Assembly: GCF_002367995.1 (NCBI RefSeq)
Contig: NZ_AP018207.1
Span: forward strand, 3,285,083-3,349,082
DNA: 64,000 nucleotides
Direction of reading: 5' to 3'
From: Calothrix brevissima NIES-22
Lineage (GTDB): Bacteria > Cyanobacteriota > Cyanobacteriia > Cyanobacteriales > Nostocaceae
Positions 35,437-44,532 of the stretch are shown piece by piece. The position numbers and the translations under genes are program-made. Below the pieces are notes generated by a model that was given only the letters and a program-made list of their open reading frames with translations, did not search any database and was not told where the DNA came from. Numbering within the stretch: position 1 is the first letter of the stretch; each line of letters begins with the position of its first letter.

Positions 35437-36657
35437 TTATAACAAAGAAAGTTGCGTAGCGCCTTGATTAACTACATAAGTTACTGGTTTGTTATTTTTC
35501 TTCACCTTACCCTCAACTACAGCTCTATTTAACCAATCTTGCATTTGTGAGAGTCGGACATCTAAAGATTCAGCTAGAGATTTTGCATCTTTGGGTTGCT
35601 GTAAATGATTGAGAATAAAAGGTAAAACAGCTTCATAAATTTCTTGAGAATTACTTGTATGAGTTGCTTTTGATGTTTTATCCTCCTCAGTTGGTACTTG
35701 TGCAACTAAAGATGCAGTTGCTGTTAAAAGTTCTGGTAATGAATTATTCCAAGGTTCAATTGGAAAAGGTTTTGCTCCCTGATTATATAGTTGCTGATTA
35801 CCTTCGCAAATATTCGGGTGCATCCTTACAAAAACAGGAATATCTTTGAGGCGTGATAGTGCTTCGACAGCACCAGCCCAAGTACCACCTTTACCAAAAG
35901 AAGAAGTGACGACAAGAGCATAATCAGCTAAAGCATAAATATACTTATTTCGTCCCATTGCATTACCAGTATTAAAACCAGCATCAGGATCGTAACTAGA
36001 AATTAAGGCAAGTCTACCTTCTTGGATACTAGAGCGATATTTGCTGTTTACTGCTGCTTTGGTTAAACTATCCGCTAGTATACCGATAGATGTGCCGCCA
36101 GCTTCTAATACACTTAGCATAGCTGCTTGATCTACTCCCCTTGCTCCACCTGAAACTACTTGCATTGCTTGTGCAGCACAGGTTTGCCCTACTCTTTGGG
36201 TGTAACTAACTATCTCTTCATCAATATCACGAGAGCCAAGAATTGCTAAACCCCCCAGAGACAAAAGTTGAATATTACCAACCCCATAAAGAATGGCGGG
36301 TGCAGAATGTTTTAATATCTGCTTTAAACGCTTGGGATAGTTTGCATCACTTCGTCCTAGTATCCATAGTCCCAAGTTTGTCCATTTCTCCACTGCTAGA
36401 CTCAACATTCCACCCCGTTCTAGTAAAGCAAAAAGCCTATTTGGGTTAAGTTTATTAATAGTAATTTTTTGTAACTGCTCTTTTGCTGTTGGTTCTAGTA
36501 AATCTGCTGGACGCATTTGATTTTCTCGCAACCAGTCTGCTAAAGAGTTATACTCACTCAGAGTCAGGGGTTGTGGTTCAATCTGACGATTTTGACCAAA
36601 ACTGGCACACAAGAGCAAAATTGCTTGAGTATCTGGTGGTAGGACATGATTCAACAT
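35437..36657 (-). CDS. DprA/Smf-like Rossmann protein paired with a RecQ-PRTase fusion
   Basis: The 406-residue protein has an N-terminal helical part, then a DprA-type Rossmann domain (about 95-310) with YPKRLKQILKHSAPAILYGV, LAILGSRDIDEE, VVSGGARGVDQAAM and SSFGKGGTWAGAVEAL. A winged-helix-like end (about 340-395) follows: LNHLQQPKDAKSLAESLDVR. True DprA loads RecA on incoming DNA, but this variant sits six bases behind a helicase-phosphoribosyltransferase gene, so it probably works in that pair rather than in transformation. Confidence 0.82.
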   Translation of the reverse strand: MLNHVLPPDTQAILLLCASFGQNRQIEPQPLTLSEYNSLADWLRENQMRPADLLEPTAKEQLQKITINKLNPNRLFALLERGGMLSLAVEKWTNLGLWILGRSDANYPKRLKQILKHSAPAILYGVGNIQLLSLGGLAILGSRDIDEEIVSYTQRVGQTCAAQAMQVVSGGARGVDQAAMLSVLEAGGTSIGILADSLTKAAVNSKYRSSIQEGRLALISSYDPDAGFNTGNAMGRNKYIYALADYALVVTSSFGKGGTWAGAVEALSRLKDIPVFVRMHPNICEGNQQLYNQGAKPFPIEPWNNSLPELLTATASLVAQVPTEEDKTSKATHTSNSQEIYEAVLPFILNHLQQPKDAKSLAESLDVRLSQMQDWLNRAVVEGKVKKNNKPVTYVVNQGATQLSLL

Positions 36658-36663
36658 GATTTT

Positions 36664-38787
36664 TTAATCACTTTGACCTAATGAATTAAGTGCTAATGCT
36701 ACGGGAAAAACCATACCACTGCCAGCATTACGTAACAATGCTGCAATTATAGTAAAAGTCCAACGGGAATCTACCATATCATCAATTAAGAATACAGAAG
36801 CATTCATTTCTGGAAAAGGGTCAACAGCAAAAGCGCCATCCAAATTATGAGCTTGTTGGTAACTGTTACTCATATTTTTTTGTAACTGGGTTTCGCGGAT
36901 TTTGCGAACAATAGGTTTAAAAGGTAAGTTTAATTTTGCTGCCAAACGTTGAGCAAAATTAGGTACAAGTTCTGGGCAATTTAAAGAGGGAACACAAGTT
37001 ACCCAAGTAGGAAATGATTGGGGTTGCCAACGTTGAATCATGTCATAAACACCTTGTACCAAGGTATCATCAAAATGATTATTTCTATATTTACCTTGCT
37101 TGACTAATTCTCCCCAACCTGCATCGCCCCAAAGAGATAATGCCCTACCCGTTTCTGCTTTTAAATTATCTTTAATTTTTCCAGAAAAACCATAAGTTGG
37201 TAAGGAATTAGAAATCCACATTTTACGTGGTTCGATAATTTGGTCACTACGACGTAAATATAGAATTGCTTGATTAATAAGTTCAGGTTGGCAATTTACG
37301 GCTAATAAAGGTTTACCTACACACACAGCACATTTACCACAAGCTATGGGATGAGGATCGTCTAATTCTGTTGCCAAAAACATCATTAAACATTGTGGAC
37401 TTTGCATATATTCCAACATTCGTGCTTGTTCTTGGCGGCGAATTTGAGTTAATTGTGCAATTTTTTGAGTATCAGGTTGATAATTTATGGGAGTAGTATA
37501 CCATTTGGAACCTTGCTTACTTATAGGTGCAGGAGATTCCAAGGACAGCAATTTTAAAACTTTATCAATTTGCCCTCGTGAAAGATTGAGTTGTTGTTCT
37601 AATTGCGGAACAGACAAACCATCTATAGCTTGATTGAGTACATTTAAAACTTGTTGGGTATGTACTTCGGGAGGAAAAGCCGTATTGATGAAGTAATTTG
37701 TAATATCATCATCTTCATTACCACTGAGAAGAATTCCGTAGGCGATTTCAACCGCTCTACCTGCTCTGCCTACTTGCTGATAATAGTGTACAACAGAACC
37801 AGGTCGTTGGTAATGAATGACAAAGCCTAAATCTGGTTTGTCAAAACCCATGCCTAAAGCTGTAGTGGCTACTAATACTTTAATTTCATTTTGTAGCAGT
37901 TCGTCCTCTAATTTAACGCGAATATCACTTTCTAAATTACTATGGTATGCTTTAGCATTTATATTTTGTATTTTTAACCAATCGGCTACTCTGTCAGCAT
38001 CTCTAACTGTTAATGTATAAATAATTCCGCTTCCTGGTAAGTTAGGTATATGTTCTGCTAACCATGCCATTCTTGCTGCTGGACTAGGTAGAAAAATATT
38101 TTGTAACCGCAAACTTTGTCTAATTAAATCTCCTCTTAAAATACTTATATTTGAACCTAATTGAGCGTTAATATCATTAACTACACGATTATTAGCTGTA
38201 GCTGTTGTAGCCAGTACTGGGATATTTTGTGGTAAAGCTTGTAAAATTCGTACAATACGCCGATAATCAGGGCGGAAATCATGTCCCCAATCGGAAATAC
38301 AATGGGCTTCATCCACAACAAATAAACCAATACGCCCAGATATAGGTAAAAGAATTTTGTCTCGAAATTCTTCGTTAGCTAATCTTTCTGGAGAAATTAG
38401 CAGAATGTCTACTTCACCTATTAGCAACTGAGTTTTGACAACTTCCCACTCTTCTGTATTGCTGGAATTAATTGTAGCGGCTTTGATGCCTATGCGTTGG
38501 GCGGCGGCAATTTGGTTTCGCATCAAAGCTAATAATGGCGAAATTAACAGTGTACAACCAGCACCGCGTTCGTCGAAGACGTTGGCGCAGCCATCGCGTA
38601 GCAAGCGAGTTGCTAAAAAATAAACCAAACTTTTACCCCAACCAGTACGTTGAATCACAAGTAAACGCGATCGCTTTTCGATTATTTCTTCAATAGCTTC
38701 CCACTGTCCCGCACGAAAATCAGCTATTGAGTTATCCAAAGCCTGACGTAAAAGCAATAACGCTTTTTCTTTAAGTCTCGTTGTCAT
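36664..38787 (-). CDS. RecQ-family helicase fused to a phosphoribosyltransferase domain
   Basis: The 707-residue protein has RecQ motifs: RTGWGKSLVYF (I), VVDEAHCISDWGHDFRPDYR (II), TATANNRV (III), ATTALGMGFDKPDLGFVIHY (V), and YYQQVGRAGRA (VI). A cysteine cluster CGKCAVC near 480 resembles the RecQ zinc site. The last 180 residues form a type I phosphoribosyltransferase-like domain with VFLIDDMVDSRWT. An eight-residue in-frame insertion (38569-38592) lies between motifs I and Ia. Predicted to unwind DNA; the PRTase part may modify or sense nucleotides. Confidence 0.85.
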   Translation of the reverse strand: MTTRLKEKALLLLRQALDNSIADFRAGQWEAIEEIIEKRSRLLVIQRTGWGKSLVYFLATRLLRDGCANVFDERGAGCTLLISPLLALMRNQIAAAQRIGIKAATINSSNTEEWEVVKTQLLIGEVDILLISPERLANEEFRDKILLPISGRIGLFVVDEAHCISDWGHDFRPDYRRIVRILQALPQNIPVLATTATANNRVVNDINAQLGSNISILRGDLIRQSLRLQNIFLPSPAARMAWLAEHIPNLPGSGIIYTLTVRDADRVADWLKIQNINAKAYHSNLESDIRVKLEDELLQNEIKVLVATTALGMGFDKPDLGFVIHYQRPGSVVHYYQQVGRAGRAVEIAYGILLSGNEDDDITNYFINTAFPPEVHTQQVLNVLNQAIDGLSVPQLEQQLNLSRGQIDKVLKLLSLESPAPISKQGSKWYTTPINYQPDTQKIAQLTQIRRQEQARMLEYMQSPQCLMMFLATELDDPHPIACGKCAVCVGKPLLAVNCQPELINQAILYLRRSDQIIEPRKMWISNSLPTYGFSGKIKDNLKAETGRALSLWGDAGWGELVKQGKYRNNHFDDTLVQGVYDMIQRWQPQSFPTWVTCVPSLNCPELVPNFAQRLAAKLNLPFKPIVRKIRETQLQKNMSNSYQQAHNLDGAFAVDPFPEMNASVFLIDDMVDSRWTFTIIAALLRNAGSGMVFPVALALNSLGQSD

Positions 38788-39068
38788 AGATACTCAGTAC
38801 TTGGTTGCCATTTATGTTGTAACACTTGAGACAACACTCTACAACTAGACTCCACAACCCTGTGTGTTGAAGCATATTATGTGATTAAAACTACCATATA
38901 TGGTTTCAAAGTCTAAATTATGGACTTGCTTACAGCGATTTTCAGGTAAATGAACCACATTTTTTTATCTCACGCAAAGGCGCAAAGGCGCAAAGGCGCA
39001 AAGCTACAAAGAAATACAGATACCAGCTTGTCGTCTAAATACATGAAAACTGCTGTAAATAAAAAATG
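38788..39068. other. Promoter region of the helicase gene and short G-C repeats
   Basis: The first 150 bases are the likely promoter. From 38972 to 39002 a GGCGCAAA unit repeats four times after CTCACGCAAA; this common cyanobacterial string has its inverse (CTGCGCCTCTGCGTCTCTGC) in the adjoining MITE. Confidence 0.45.
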
Positions 39069-39179
39069 GGCGTTGCTGAATCGAGGTATGAAAGTCAAAA
39101 ATTTGATCTCTCAAACTCTTACTCTCTGCGCCTCTGCGTCTCTGCGTGAGACAAGTTCATACTTTTACTCAGCAACGCC
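39069..39179. mobile_element. MITE with GGCGTTGCTGA ends, 111 bp
   Basis: GGCGTTGCTGA (39069-39079) and TCAGCAACGCC (39169-39179) form perfect 11-bp inverted ends. The interior has CTCTGCGCCTCTGCGTCTCT. From memory, GGCGTTGCTGAAT ends are frequent in Nostocales MITEs. No coding capacity. Confidence 0.75.
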
Positions 39180-39215
39180 AAAAAATGTGTAAATTTAACC
39201 CAATTCAGTAGCCGA

Positions 39216-39716
39216 CTATAAACTTTCTCCAGATTCTTTAAGTGCAAAATCAATAACTGTTTGGCTTAAGCGAATATTATGATTCAGCATATTTTGAATA
39301 GCTGTTTTCATAGATAGAAGATAACCTTCACGTTTAGCACGTAATAAAATCCCAATTGAACCTGTTACCAGCAGTCCACTTAATCTAGCTATTCTTCTAC
39401 CTACAGCTTCATCAATACAAACAGTTGTAATTTTTTCGTTTAATGCTAGTTGAATAACTGATGCTTCTCCCAAATCTAAGGAGTTCAATAGAAAGGGAGA
39501 AATTTTTAATGGCGAACTTTGCTTTTGCAGCCATGATGCGGCTTGAAATTCATTTACACCGAAATATGTGGAGCCACCAATGAGTATTTCTTGGGAAACT
39601 TCAAAAGGAACCAGAATATCTATATAGAGAGACTGTAAAATTTTTAAGTCACCTAAAGCCGCTATAATAGCAATTAAGGGCGAAGTATTAATGACTATTT
39701 GGTTAGGGCTAGGCAT
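39216..39716 (-). CDS. DUF3368 PIN-like toxin
   Basis: The 166-residue protein has the DUF3368 layout: VINTSPLIAIIAALGDLKIL at the N-terminus, LVPFEVSQEIL, a Glu in LGEASVIQLA, and CIDEAVGRRIARLSGLLVTG. DUF3368 proteins are relatives of PIN nucleases that pair with UPF0175 antitoxins, as here. Its start overlaps the antitoxin stop by eight bases, so translation is coupled. Confidence 0.85.
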   Translation of the reverse strand: MPSPNQIVINTSPLIAIIAALGDLKILQSLYIDILVPFEVSQEILIGGSTYFGVNEFQAASWLQKQSSPLKISPFLLNSLDLGEASVIQLALNEKITTVCIDEAVGRRIARLSGLLVTGSIGILLRAKREGYLLSMKTAIQNMLNHNIRLSQTVIDFALKESGESL

Positions 39717-39963
39717 TTTCTAAATCAGATAATAATTCTGCTTCACTCAGGTCAATTGTGGCAATTCCATAATCATTTAATTTTAGGATAAAAGTTACTC
39801 TATCAACGCCCACTAATGCCGCAGCCATACCAGAGGAAAGACGTTTCATTTCATATAATTTAACAGCCATAGCCCATTTAGATTCTTCCTCAAATTGTTC
39901 TCGAGTTTTACCCAATGCATCAGGTAATGTTTCGGGGTAATTAATTTTCATTTGTAAAGACAT
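39709..39963 (-). CDS. UPF0175-family antitoxin
   Basis: The 84-residue protein has the UPF0175 core: a ribbon (INYPETLPDAL), a helix (FEEESKWAMAVKLYEMKRLS) and the helix-turn-helix-like SGMAAALVGVDRVTFILKLN. It is the DNA-binding antitoxin of the pair with DUF3368. An in-frame ATG four codons in is possible. Confidence 0.85.
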   Translation of the reverse strand: MSLQMKINYPETLPDALGKTREQFEEESKWAMAVKLYEMKRLSSGMAAALVGVDRVTFILKLNDYGIATIDLSEAELLSDLENA

Positions 39964-40007
39964 AGATATTCTCGTGTCTAGATTAATTTCAGTTTATCAA
40001 AGGTAAG

Positions 40008-40040
40008 CAAAAAAGAGGCTGATTAACCATCCGCCTCTCT
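40008..40040 (-). terminator. Terminator of gdhA
   Basis: On the minus strand AGAGGC-(13-base loop)-GCCTCT is followed by TTTTTTG. It lies about 75 bases past the gdhA stop and separates gdhA from the toxin-antitoxin pair. Confidence 0.75.
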
Positions 40041-40112
40041 CATGAAATTAGTAATGTAACTAGCTATTTAATTGCTGATAACAAATGACCAATGACCAAT
40101 GACAAATGACAA

Positions 40113-41402
40113 TTAAGGATAAAGACCGCGATCGCTCAATGCTTGCGCAACTCTACCTACACCTAAAGTATAAGCTGCTAACCGTAGTGTAATCTGTCTT
40201 TTCTGAGATTGTTCTATCACTTGACGGTAAGCATTTACCATCAAATGTTCCATTTCGCGATTCACCCGTTCTTCATCCCAGAACAAATAAGAAAGTCCTT
40301 GTACCCATTCTAAATAACTCACTACAACACCGCCAGCATTCGCCAAAATATCTGGTAGCACTACTACACCCCGTGCTTCTAGTGCTTGGTTAGCTTCTAG
40401 AGTTACCGGGCCGTTGGCTGCTTCGGCTACAATATGGGCTTGGATTTGATTTACATTCTCTTGCGTGATTTGATTTTCCAAAGCTGCGGGAATTAAAACA
40501 TCGCAAGGTAAAGTTAGTAAATCTGCGTTGCTAATGGGTACAGTTTGCGGGAAGCCTACAACGCTGCGATGATTCTTTGCAGCGTAGGCTTTTAAAGCCG
40601 GAATATCTAAACCAGTTTCTGAATATATTCCGCCGCTACTGGTAGATACAGCAATAATAATTGCTCCAGCTTCATGCAGCAATTCAGCTGCTGCCATACC
40701 CACATTACCAAAACCCTGAATCGCAACTCGTACACCGACTAAGGATTTACCTCTATCCGCCAATGCTTCCCGAACAATAATCATGGTTCCGCGTCCAGTC
40801 GCCATTTCTCGTCCTCTGGAACCACCAACGGATATTGGTTTACCTGTAACAACTCCTGGTACAGCATGACCAACATTCATAGAATAAGTGTCCATCATCC
40901 AAGCCATTTCTCTGGCGGAAGTACCTACATCTGGTGCGGGGATGTCTACAGAGGGGCCGATATCTTTAATTAATTCGCTGGTGTAACGTCGGGTAATTCG
41001 TTCTAATTCACTAACACTATATTGTTTTGGATCTATAGCAATCCCACCCTTTGCACCACCGTAGGGAATTCCTAACAACGCACATTTCCAAGTCATTAGC
41101 ATTGCTAAAGCAGAAACTTCTCGCAATGTCACATCTGGATGGTAACGAGTTCCACCTTTATAAGGGCCTAAAATATCCGAATGTTGTACCCGATGTCCGG
41201 CAAATACTCTGATTTCTCCATTATCTAGCCTGACTGGAATAGAAACTGTAACTACTTTACGTGGATGACTGAGAATTTCTAAAATTCCTGCATCTAATTT
41301 TAATTCTTTAGCTGCTGCTTCTAGGTAGCTACAAGCTTGATCGAAGGGACAAATATGGGCTGGAGTCGCAGGTTCCAGTGGTAATACAGGTGTTGCAACC
41401 AT
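40113..41402 (-). CDS. gdhA: Glu/Leu/Phe/Val dehydrogenase (glutamate dehydrogenase)
   Basis: The 429-residue enzyme is full length. Landmarks are GGTRYHPDVTLREVSALAML, the catalytic-lysine segment LGIPYGGAKGGIAIDP (about 110-125), DIPAPDVGTSAREMAWMMDT, the NAD(P)-binding GFGNVGMAAAELLHEAGA (about 230), and AEAANGPVTLEANQALE. It interconverts 2-oxoglutarate and glutamate. Glutamate dehydrogenase is the likely role by length; substrate is not proved from sequence. Confidence 0.92.
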   Translation of the reverse strand: MVATPVLPLEPATPAHICPFDQACSYLEAAAKELKLDAGILEILSHPRKVVTVSIPVRLDNGEIRVFAGHRVQHSDILGPYKGGTRYHPDVTLREVSALAMLMTWKCALLGIPYGGAKGGIAIDPKQYSVSELERITRRYTSELIKDIGPSVDIPAPDVGTSAREMAWMMDTYSMNVGHAVPGVVTGKPISVGGSRGREMATGRGTMIIVREALADRGKSLVGVRVAIQGFGNVGMAAAELLHEAGAIIIAVSTSSGGIYSETGLDIPALKAYAAKNHRSVVGFPQTVPISNADLLTLPCDVLIPAALENQITQENVNQIQAHIVAEAANGPVTLEANQALEARGVVVLPDILANAGGVVVSYLEWVQGLSYLFWDEERVNREMEHLMVNAYRQVIEQSQKRQITLRLAAYTLGVGRVAQALSDRGLYP

Positions 41403-41645
41403 AAAATTTTCTCCTAATCGCGGTATCTTTGCGAACCGGAAATATATATATGCCTAGCTTATCCTTTCTTTTAAAGGAAATTAGCAGTTTTGTAGTTTTT
41501 GTTACAATTTTATTCAAGTTTTATGCATATAGCTAAAGTGCTGACTACGCGATCGCCAAAATTAGGGCATTCTCAACAAAAGTTCATATTTTCGGTAAAT
41601 GCTTTAGGATCGAGATGCTGCTGTGAATCTGTCAGGTTTAATGCT

Positions 41646-42995
41646 ATGAAAACTACTCTGCCTTTACCGCCGGGTAACTTCGGGTTACCGTTAATTGGCG
41701 AAACAATCAGCTTTTTAAGCGATCCAGATTTTACTAATAAGCGGTATCAAAAATATGGATCGATTTTCAAAACCCATCTGTTTGGTCGTCCTACAGTAGT
41801 GATGATTGGTGCTGATGCTAATCGCTTTTTATTAACCAACGAAAATCAATATTTTTCGATTAGCTGGCCGGATAGCACTAAAACTTTACTAGGCCCAGCA
41901 TCTCTGTCTATACAAACGGGTGGTATACATCAAAAGCGGCGTAAGCTATTATCCGAAGCCTTTAAACCTAGAGCGCTGGCGGGATATGTCGGTAAAATGG
42001 CGGAAATTACCCAAGCTTATCTGCATAACTGGGAAAAGATAGGTGAATTGACATGGTATCCGGAGTTAAGAAAGTATACTTTTGATGTTGCCTGTAAATT
42101 GCTGATTGGTACAGATGCAGCTGCTGATAGTCATTTTGCTGAGTTGTTTGAGGAATGGTGCGGCGGTTTATTTACTCTTCCTATCAGGTTACCTGGAACT
42201 AGGTTTAGTCGGGCGTTGCGTTGTCGTCAGCAGTTGCTAGAGAAAATTGAAGAAATTGTACTTCAGCGTCAACAACAACCTGATTCTTCTGAAGATGCTT
42301 TAGGGTTGCTTTTGCAAGCACGGGATGAAGAGGGTAATAGCTTGAGTTTGCCAGAACTAAAAGACCAGGTGCTACTATTACTTTTTGCTGGTCATGAGAC
42401 ATTAACATCTGCGATCGCATCTCTATGTTTATTATTAGCGCAGAATCCAGCAGTTTTAGCCCAAGCCCGTGCAGAACAACAGCAATTAGCAACAGAGGAA
42501 CCGCTAACGATGGCGCATTTACAACAAATGCAATATCTAGACTTAATCCTCAAGGAAGTACTGCGAATCATTCCCCCAGTCGGTGGAGGTTTCCGTGAAG
42601 TGATTCAATCTTGTGAGTTTAATGGCTGGCGCATTCCTCAAGGCTGGACGGTTCTCTACCAAATTGGCAAAACACATCACGATAACAGTGTTTATACTGA
42701 CCCAAAACAATTTAATCCTCAGCGATTTGCACCAGAACAAGCAGAGGATAAACCAAAACCTTTTAGTTATGTACCCTTTGGTGGGGGAGTTAGGGAATGT
42801 TTAGGTAAAGAGTTTGCTAAATTAGAAATGAAGCTATTCGCCGCACTTTTAATTCGTGGGTATAATTGGGAACTCTTACCAGAACAAGATTTAGATTTGG
42901 TGATGGTACCTACACCTAAACCCCGTGATGGTATGAAGGTAAGTTTTCGTTCTTTGAATCCAGAAGAAAAAGTATCTATATATACTGCTGTTTAA
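41646..42995 (+). CDS. Cytochrome P450, CYP120-like
   Basis: The start is set at the ATG giving MKTTLPLPPGNFGLPLIGET; 49 upstream codons in frame are unlikely (no homology-like sequence, cysteine-rich). The 449-residue enzyme has the I-helix LLLFAGHETLTSAIA, E-x-x-R in LKEVLRIIPP, and the haem-thiolate segment FGGGVRECLGKEFAKLE. The closest family recalled is CYP120 (cyanobacterial retinoic-acid hydroxylase). A carotenoid-cleaving enzyme lies convergently next door, which supports an apocarotenoid or retinoid substrate. Confidence 0.88.
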   Translation: MKTTLPLPPGNFGLPLIGETISFLSDPDFTNKRYQKYGSIFKTHLFGRPTVVMIGADANRFLLTNENQYFSISWPDSTKTLLGPASLSIQTGGIHQKRRKLLSEAFKPRALAGYVGKMAEITQAYLHNWEKIGELTWYPELRKYTFDVACKLLIGTDAAADSHFAELFEEWCGGLFTLPIRLPGTRFSRALRCRQQLLEKIEEIVLQRQQQPDSSEDALGLLLQARDEEGNSLSLPELKDQVLLLLFAGHETLTSAIASLCLLLAQNPAVLAQARAEQQQLATEEPLTMAHLQQMQYLDLILKEVLRIIPPVGGGFREVIQSCEFNGWRIPQGWTVLYQIGKTHHDNSVYTDPKQFNPQRFAPEQAEDKPKPFSYVPFGGGVRECLGKEFAKLEMKLFAALLIRGYNWELLPEQDLDLVMVPTPKPRDGMKVSFRSLNPEEKVSIYTAV

Positions 42996-43005
42996 TATCA
43001 ATATA

Positions 43006-43031
43006 CCCCACACCAATTTTGCGGTGTGGGG
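43006..43031. terminator. Shared hairpin between convergent genes
   Basis: CCCCACACC (43006-43014) pairs with GGTGTGGGG (43023-43031). It lies between the stops of the P450 and carotenoid oxygenase genes. There is no clear T tract on either side, so it may be a factor-assisted or bidirectional terminator. Confidence 0.6.
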
Positions 43032-43041
43032 ATGATGTTAA

Positions 43042-44532
43042 TTAAGGTGAGACAAACACTTCAGGGGTGAAACTCCCGTGCAAACCGTAGGGTATATGAT
43101 GCTTGAGATGCAACGCACCTTTATTTAAATCTCTCGCATCCAAAATTACCACATCTGAGCGATGATGAGCTGCATCATAAACTAAAGCCAATAACCAACC
43201 ATCATCTTCTGTTTCTCCACCAGGACGAGGAACGAAAATCGGCTCACCCATAAACCCACGAGGTGCAGCACTCCAAAGTTGCTTTTCTCCCGAATCTAAA
43301 TCAATTTTCAAAATTGCTTGTAAGGGAGCATTACCTGTTTCTGCGTGAGTCGCACCGATATATAAATAACGATATTGCTGTCCAACATTAGCCGGATTAA
43401 TCGCCGGAAACTCACAAGCACGACTTTCAATTAATTTGCGTTCCACCGTTCCATTTTGCAATTGCAATGCAAATCGCCAGAGTTTTCCTGGTGCATTGGC
43501 TTCAAAATTTACTTGGCGAAAATCGCTTTTAGGTTCAACTTCTGGTAAGGAATCGTAGCATATAGAATCAATCACAATTTCATCACCTACTTCAAAAGCA
43601 TTAACGTGATGAAAGATGAAACCTGCTTGTGTTTCTAAAATTTTGATGTCTTCTTTCCCTGCTTTGGGGTTACGAGGAACCACGATTATTTGAGTAGGTC
43701 GATCCAAATGAAATTTAATACATTCCCCAGATGAACGGATTCCCAAAAGCATCGGAATGGGATTGAAAGTAACAGGATTTTGCAAGAAAATGCAGTAATT
43801 AGGAGTAATTACAAAGTCATGAATAAAACAGAACCCAGGTACTTTATGGGCTTGTTTTCTGATAACTTCCCCTGCTGGATTTAACTCAAAAATGGTTATT
43901 TTAGTAGAGAGTTGTGGCTGAATGGAAAAGTTAACCAAGCAAGGTGCGCCATTATCTTGCTGACAACTACGGTCTAACCGAGGATGAGCACTAAAAGGTT
44001 GTCCTGTAGATAACGCACCATTAAAATATTCCTTTCCTAAAGTTTCTAAGGTATATGGATCTAGGCGATGGGGTTCAGTAGCTTCCCAAAGTGCTAATAA
44101 TTTACCACCCCAATAAATAACGTTGGTATTAGCAATAGTTTTAATTTTGTAGTCGAGAAAATTAGCTAACCAACCACCAGGCCTTTGTGTACCAAATGCA
44201 CCGCGATAAAGAATTTTGCCAGCTTTTTGTTCTGCTATATATTCTTCAGTCCTGACATAGCGATTGCGATAATGGGCACGACCATTAACAAAGCTAATAC
44301 GGCTAATCATCCCATCACCATCAAAAGGATGATGAATGGGTTGACCATTAATATCTAATAAACCAGGGCCATTCCTAAATAATGTACCTTGAAGTTCTGG
44401 GGGAATTTCGCCTTCAATATCATCAATCCAGTAATCGAATTCTTCATATAAAGATTCGTACCCTCTTTGCCAATCAGCGCGAGTATAAGATTTTTCTAAA
44501 ATAGTGTTTTCGGAGATGTTTGAACTCTGCAT
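43042..44532 (-). CDS. Carotenoid cleavage oxygenase
   Basis: The 496-residue protein has the seven-bladed propeller family pattern: GTLFRNGPGLLDINGQPIHH, PFDGDGMISRISF near 70, and four iron-ligand histidines in FSAHPRL, CFIHDFVIT, FIFHHVNAFE and LHGSFTPE. Such enzymes cut carotenoids or apocarotenoids to aldehydes such as retinal. It is convergent with the P450; together they could make and then oxidise apocarotenoids. Confidence 0.93.
   Translation of the reverse strand: MQSSNISENTILEKSYTRADWQRGYESLYEEFDYWIDDIEGEIPPELQGTLFRNGPGLLDINGQPIHHPFDGDGMISRISFVNGRAHYRNRYVRTEEYIAEQKAGKILYRGAFGTQRPGGWLANFLDYKIKTIANTNVIYWGGKLLALWEATEPHRLDPYTLETLGKEYFNGALSTGQPFSAHPRLDRSCQQDNGAPCLVNFSIQPQLSTKITIFELNPAGEVIRKQAHKVPGFCFIHDFVITPNYCIFLQNPVTFNPIPMLLGIRSSGECIKFHLDRPTQIIVVPRNPKAGKEDIKILETQAGFIFHHVNAFEVGDEIVIDSICYDSLPEVEPKSDFRQVNFEANAPGKLWRFALQLQNGTVERKLIESRACEFPAINPANVGQQYRYLYIGATHAETGNAPLQAILKIDLDSGEKQLWSAAPRGFMGEPIFVPRPGGETEDDGWLLALVYDAAHHRSDVVILDARDLNKGALHLKHHIPYGLHGSFTPEVFVSP

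Noticed and set aside
26811-40000. Local DGR reverse transcriptase or template repeat for the variable regions
   Set aside because: No reverse-transcriptase motif and no second asparagine-codon-rich copy of the 93-base segment was seen in the island.
41499-41645. N-terminal extension of the P450
   Set aside because: The 49 upstream codons are not P450-like; the ATG at 41646 gives the usual proline-rich N-terminus.
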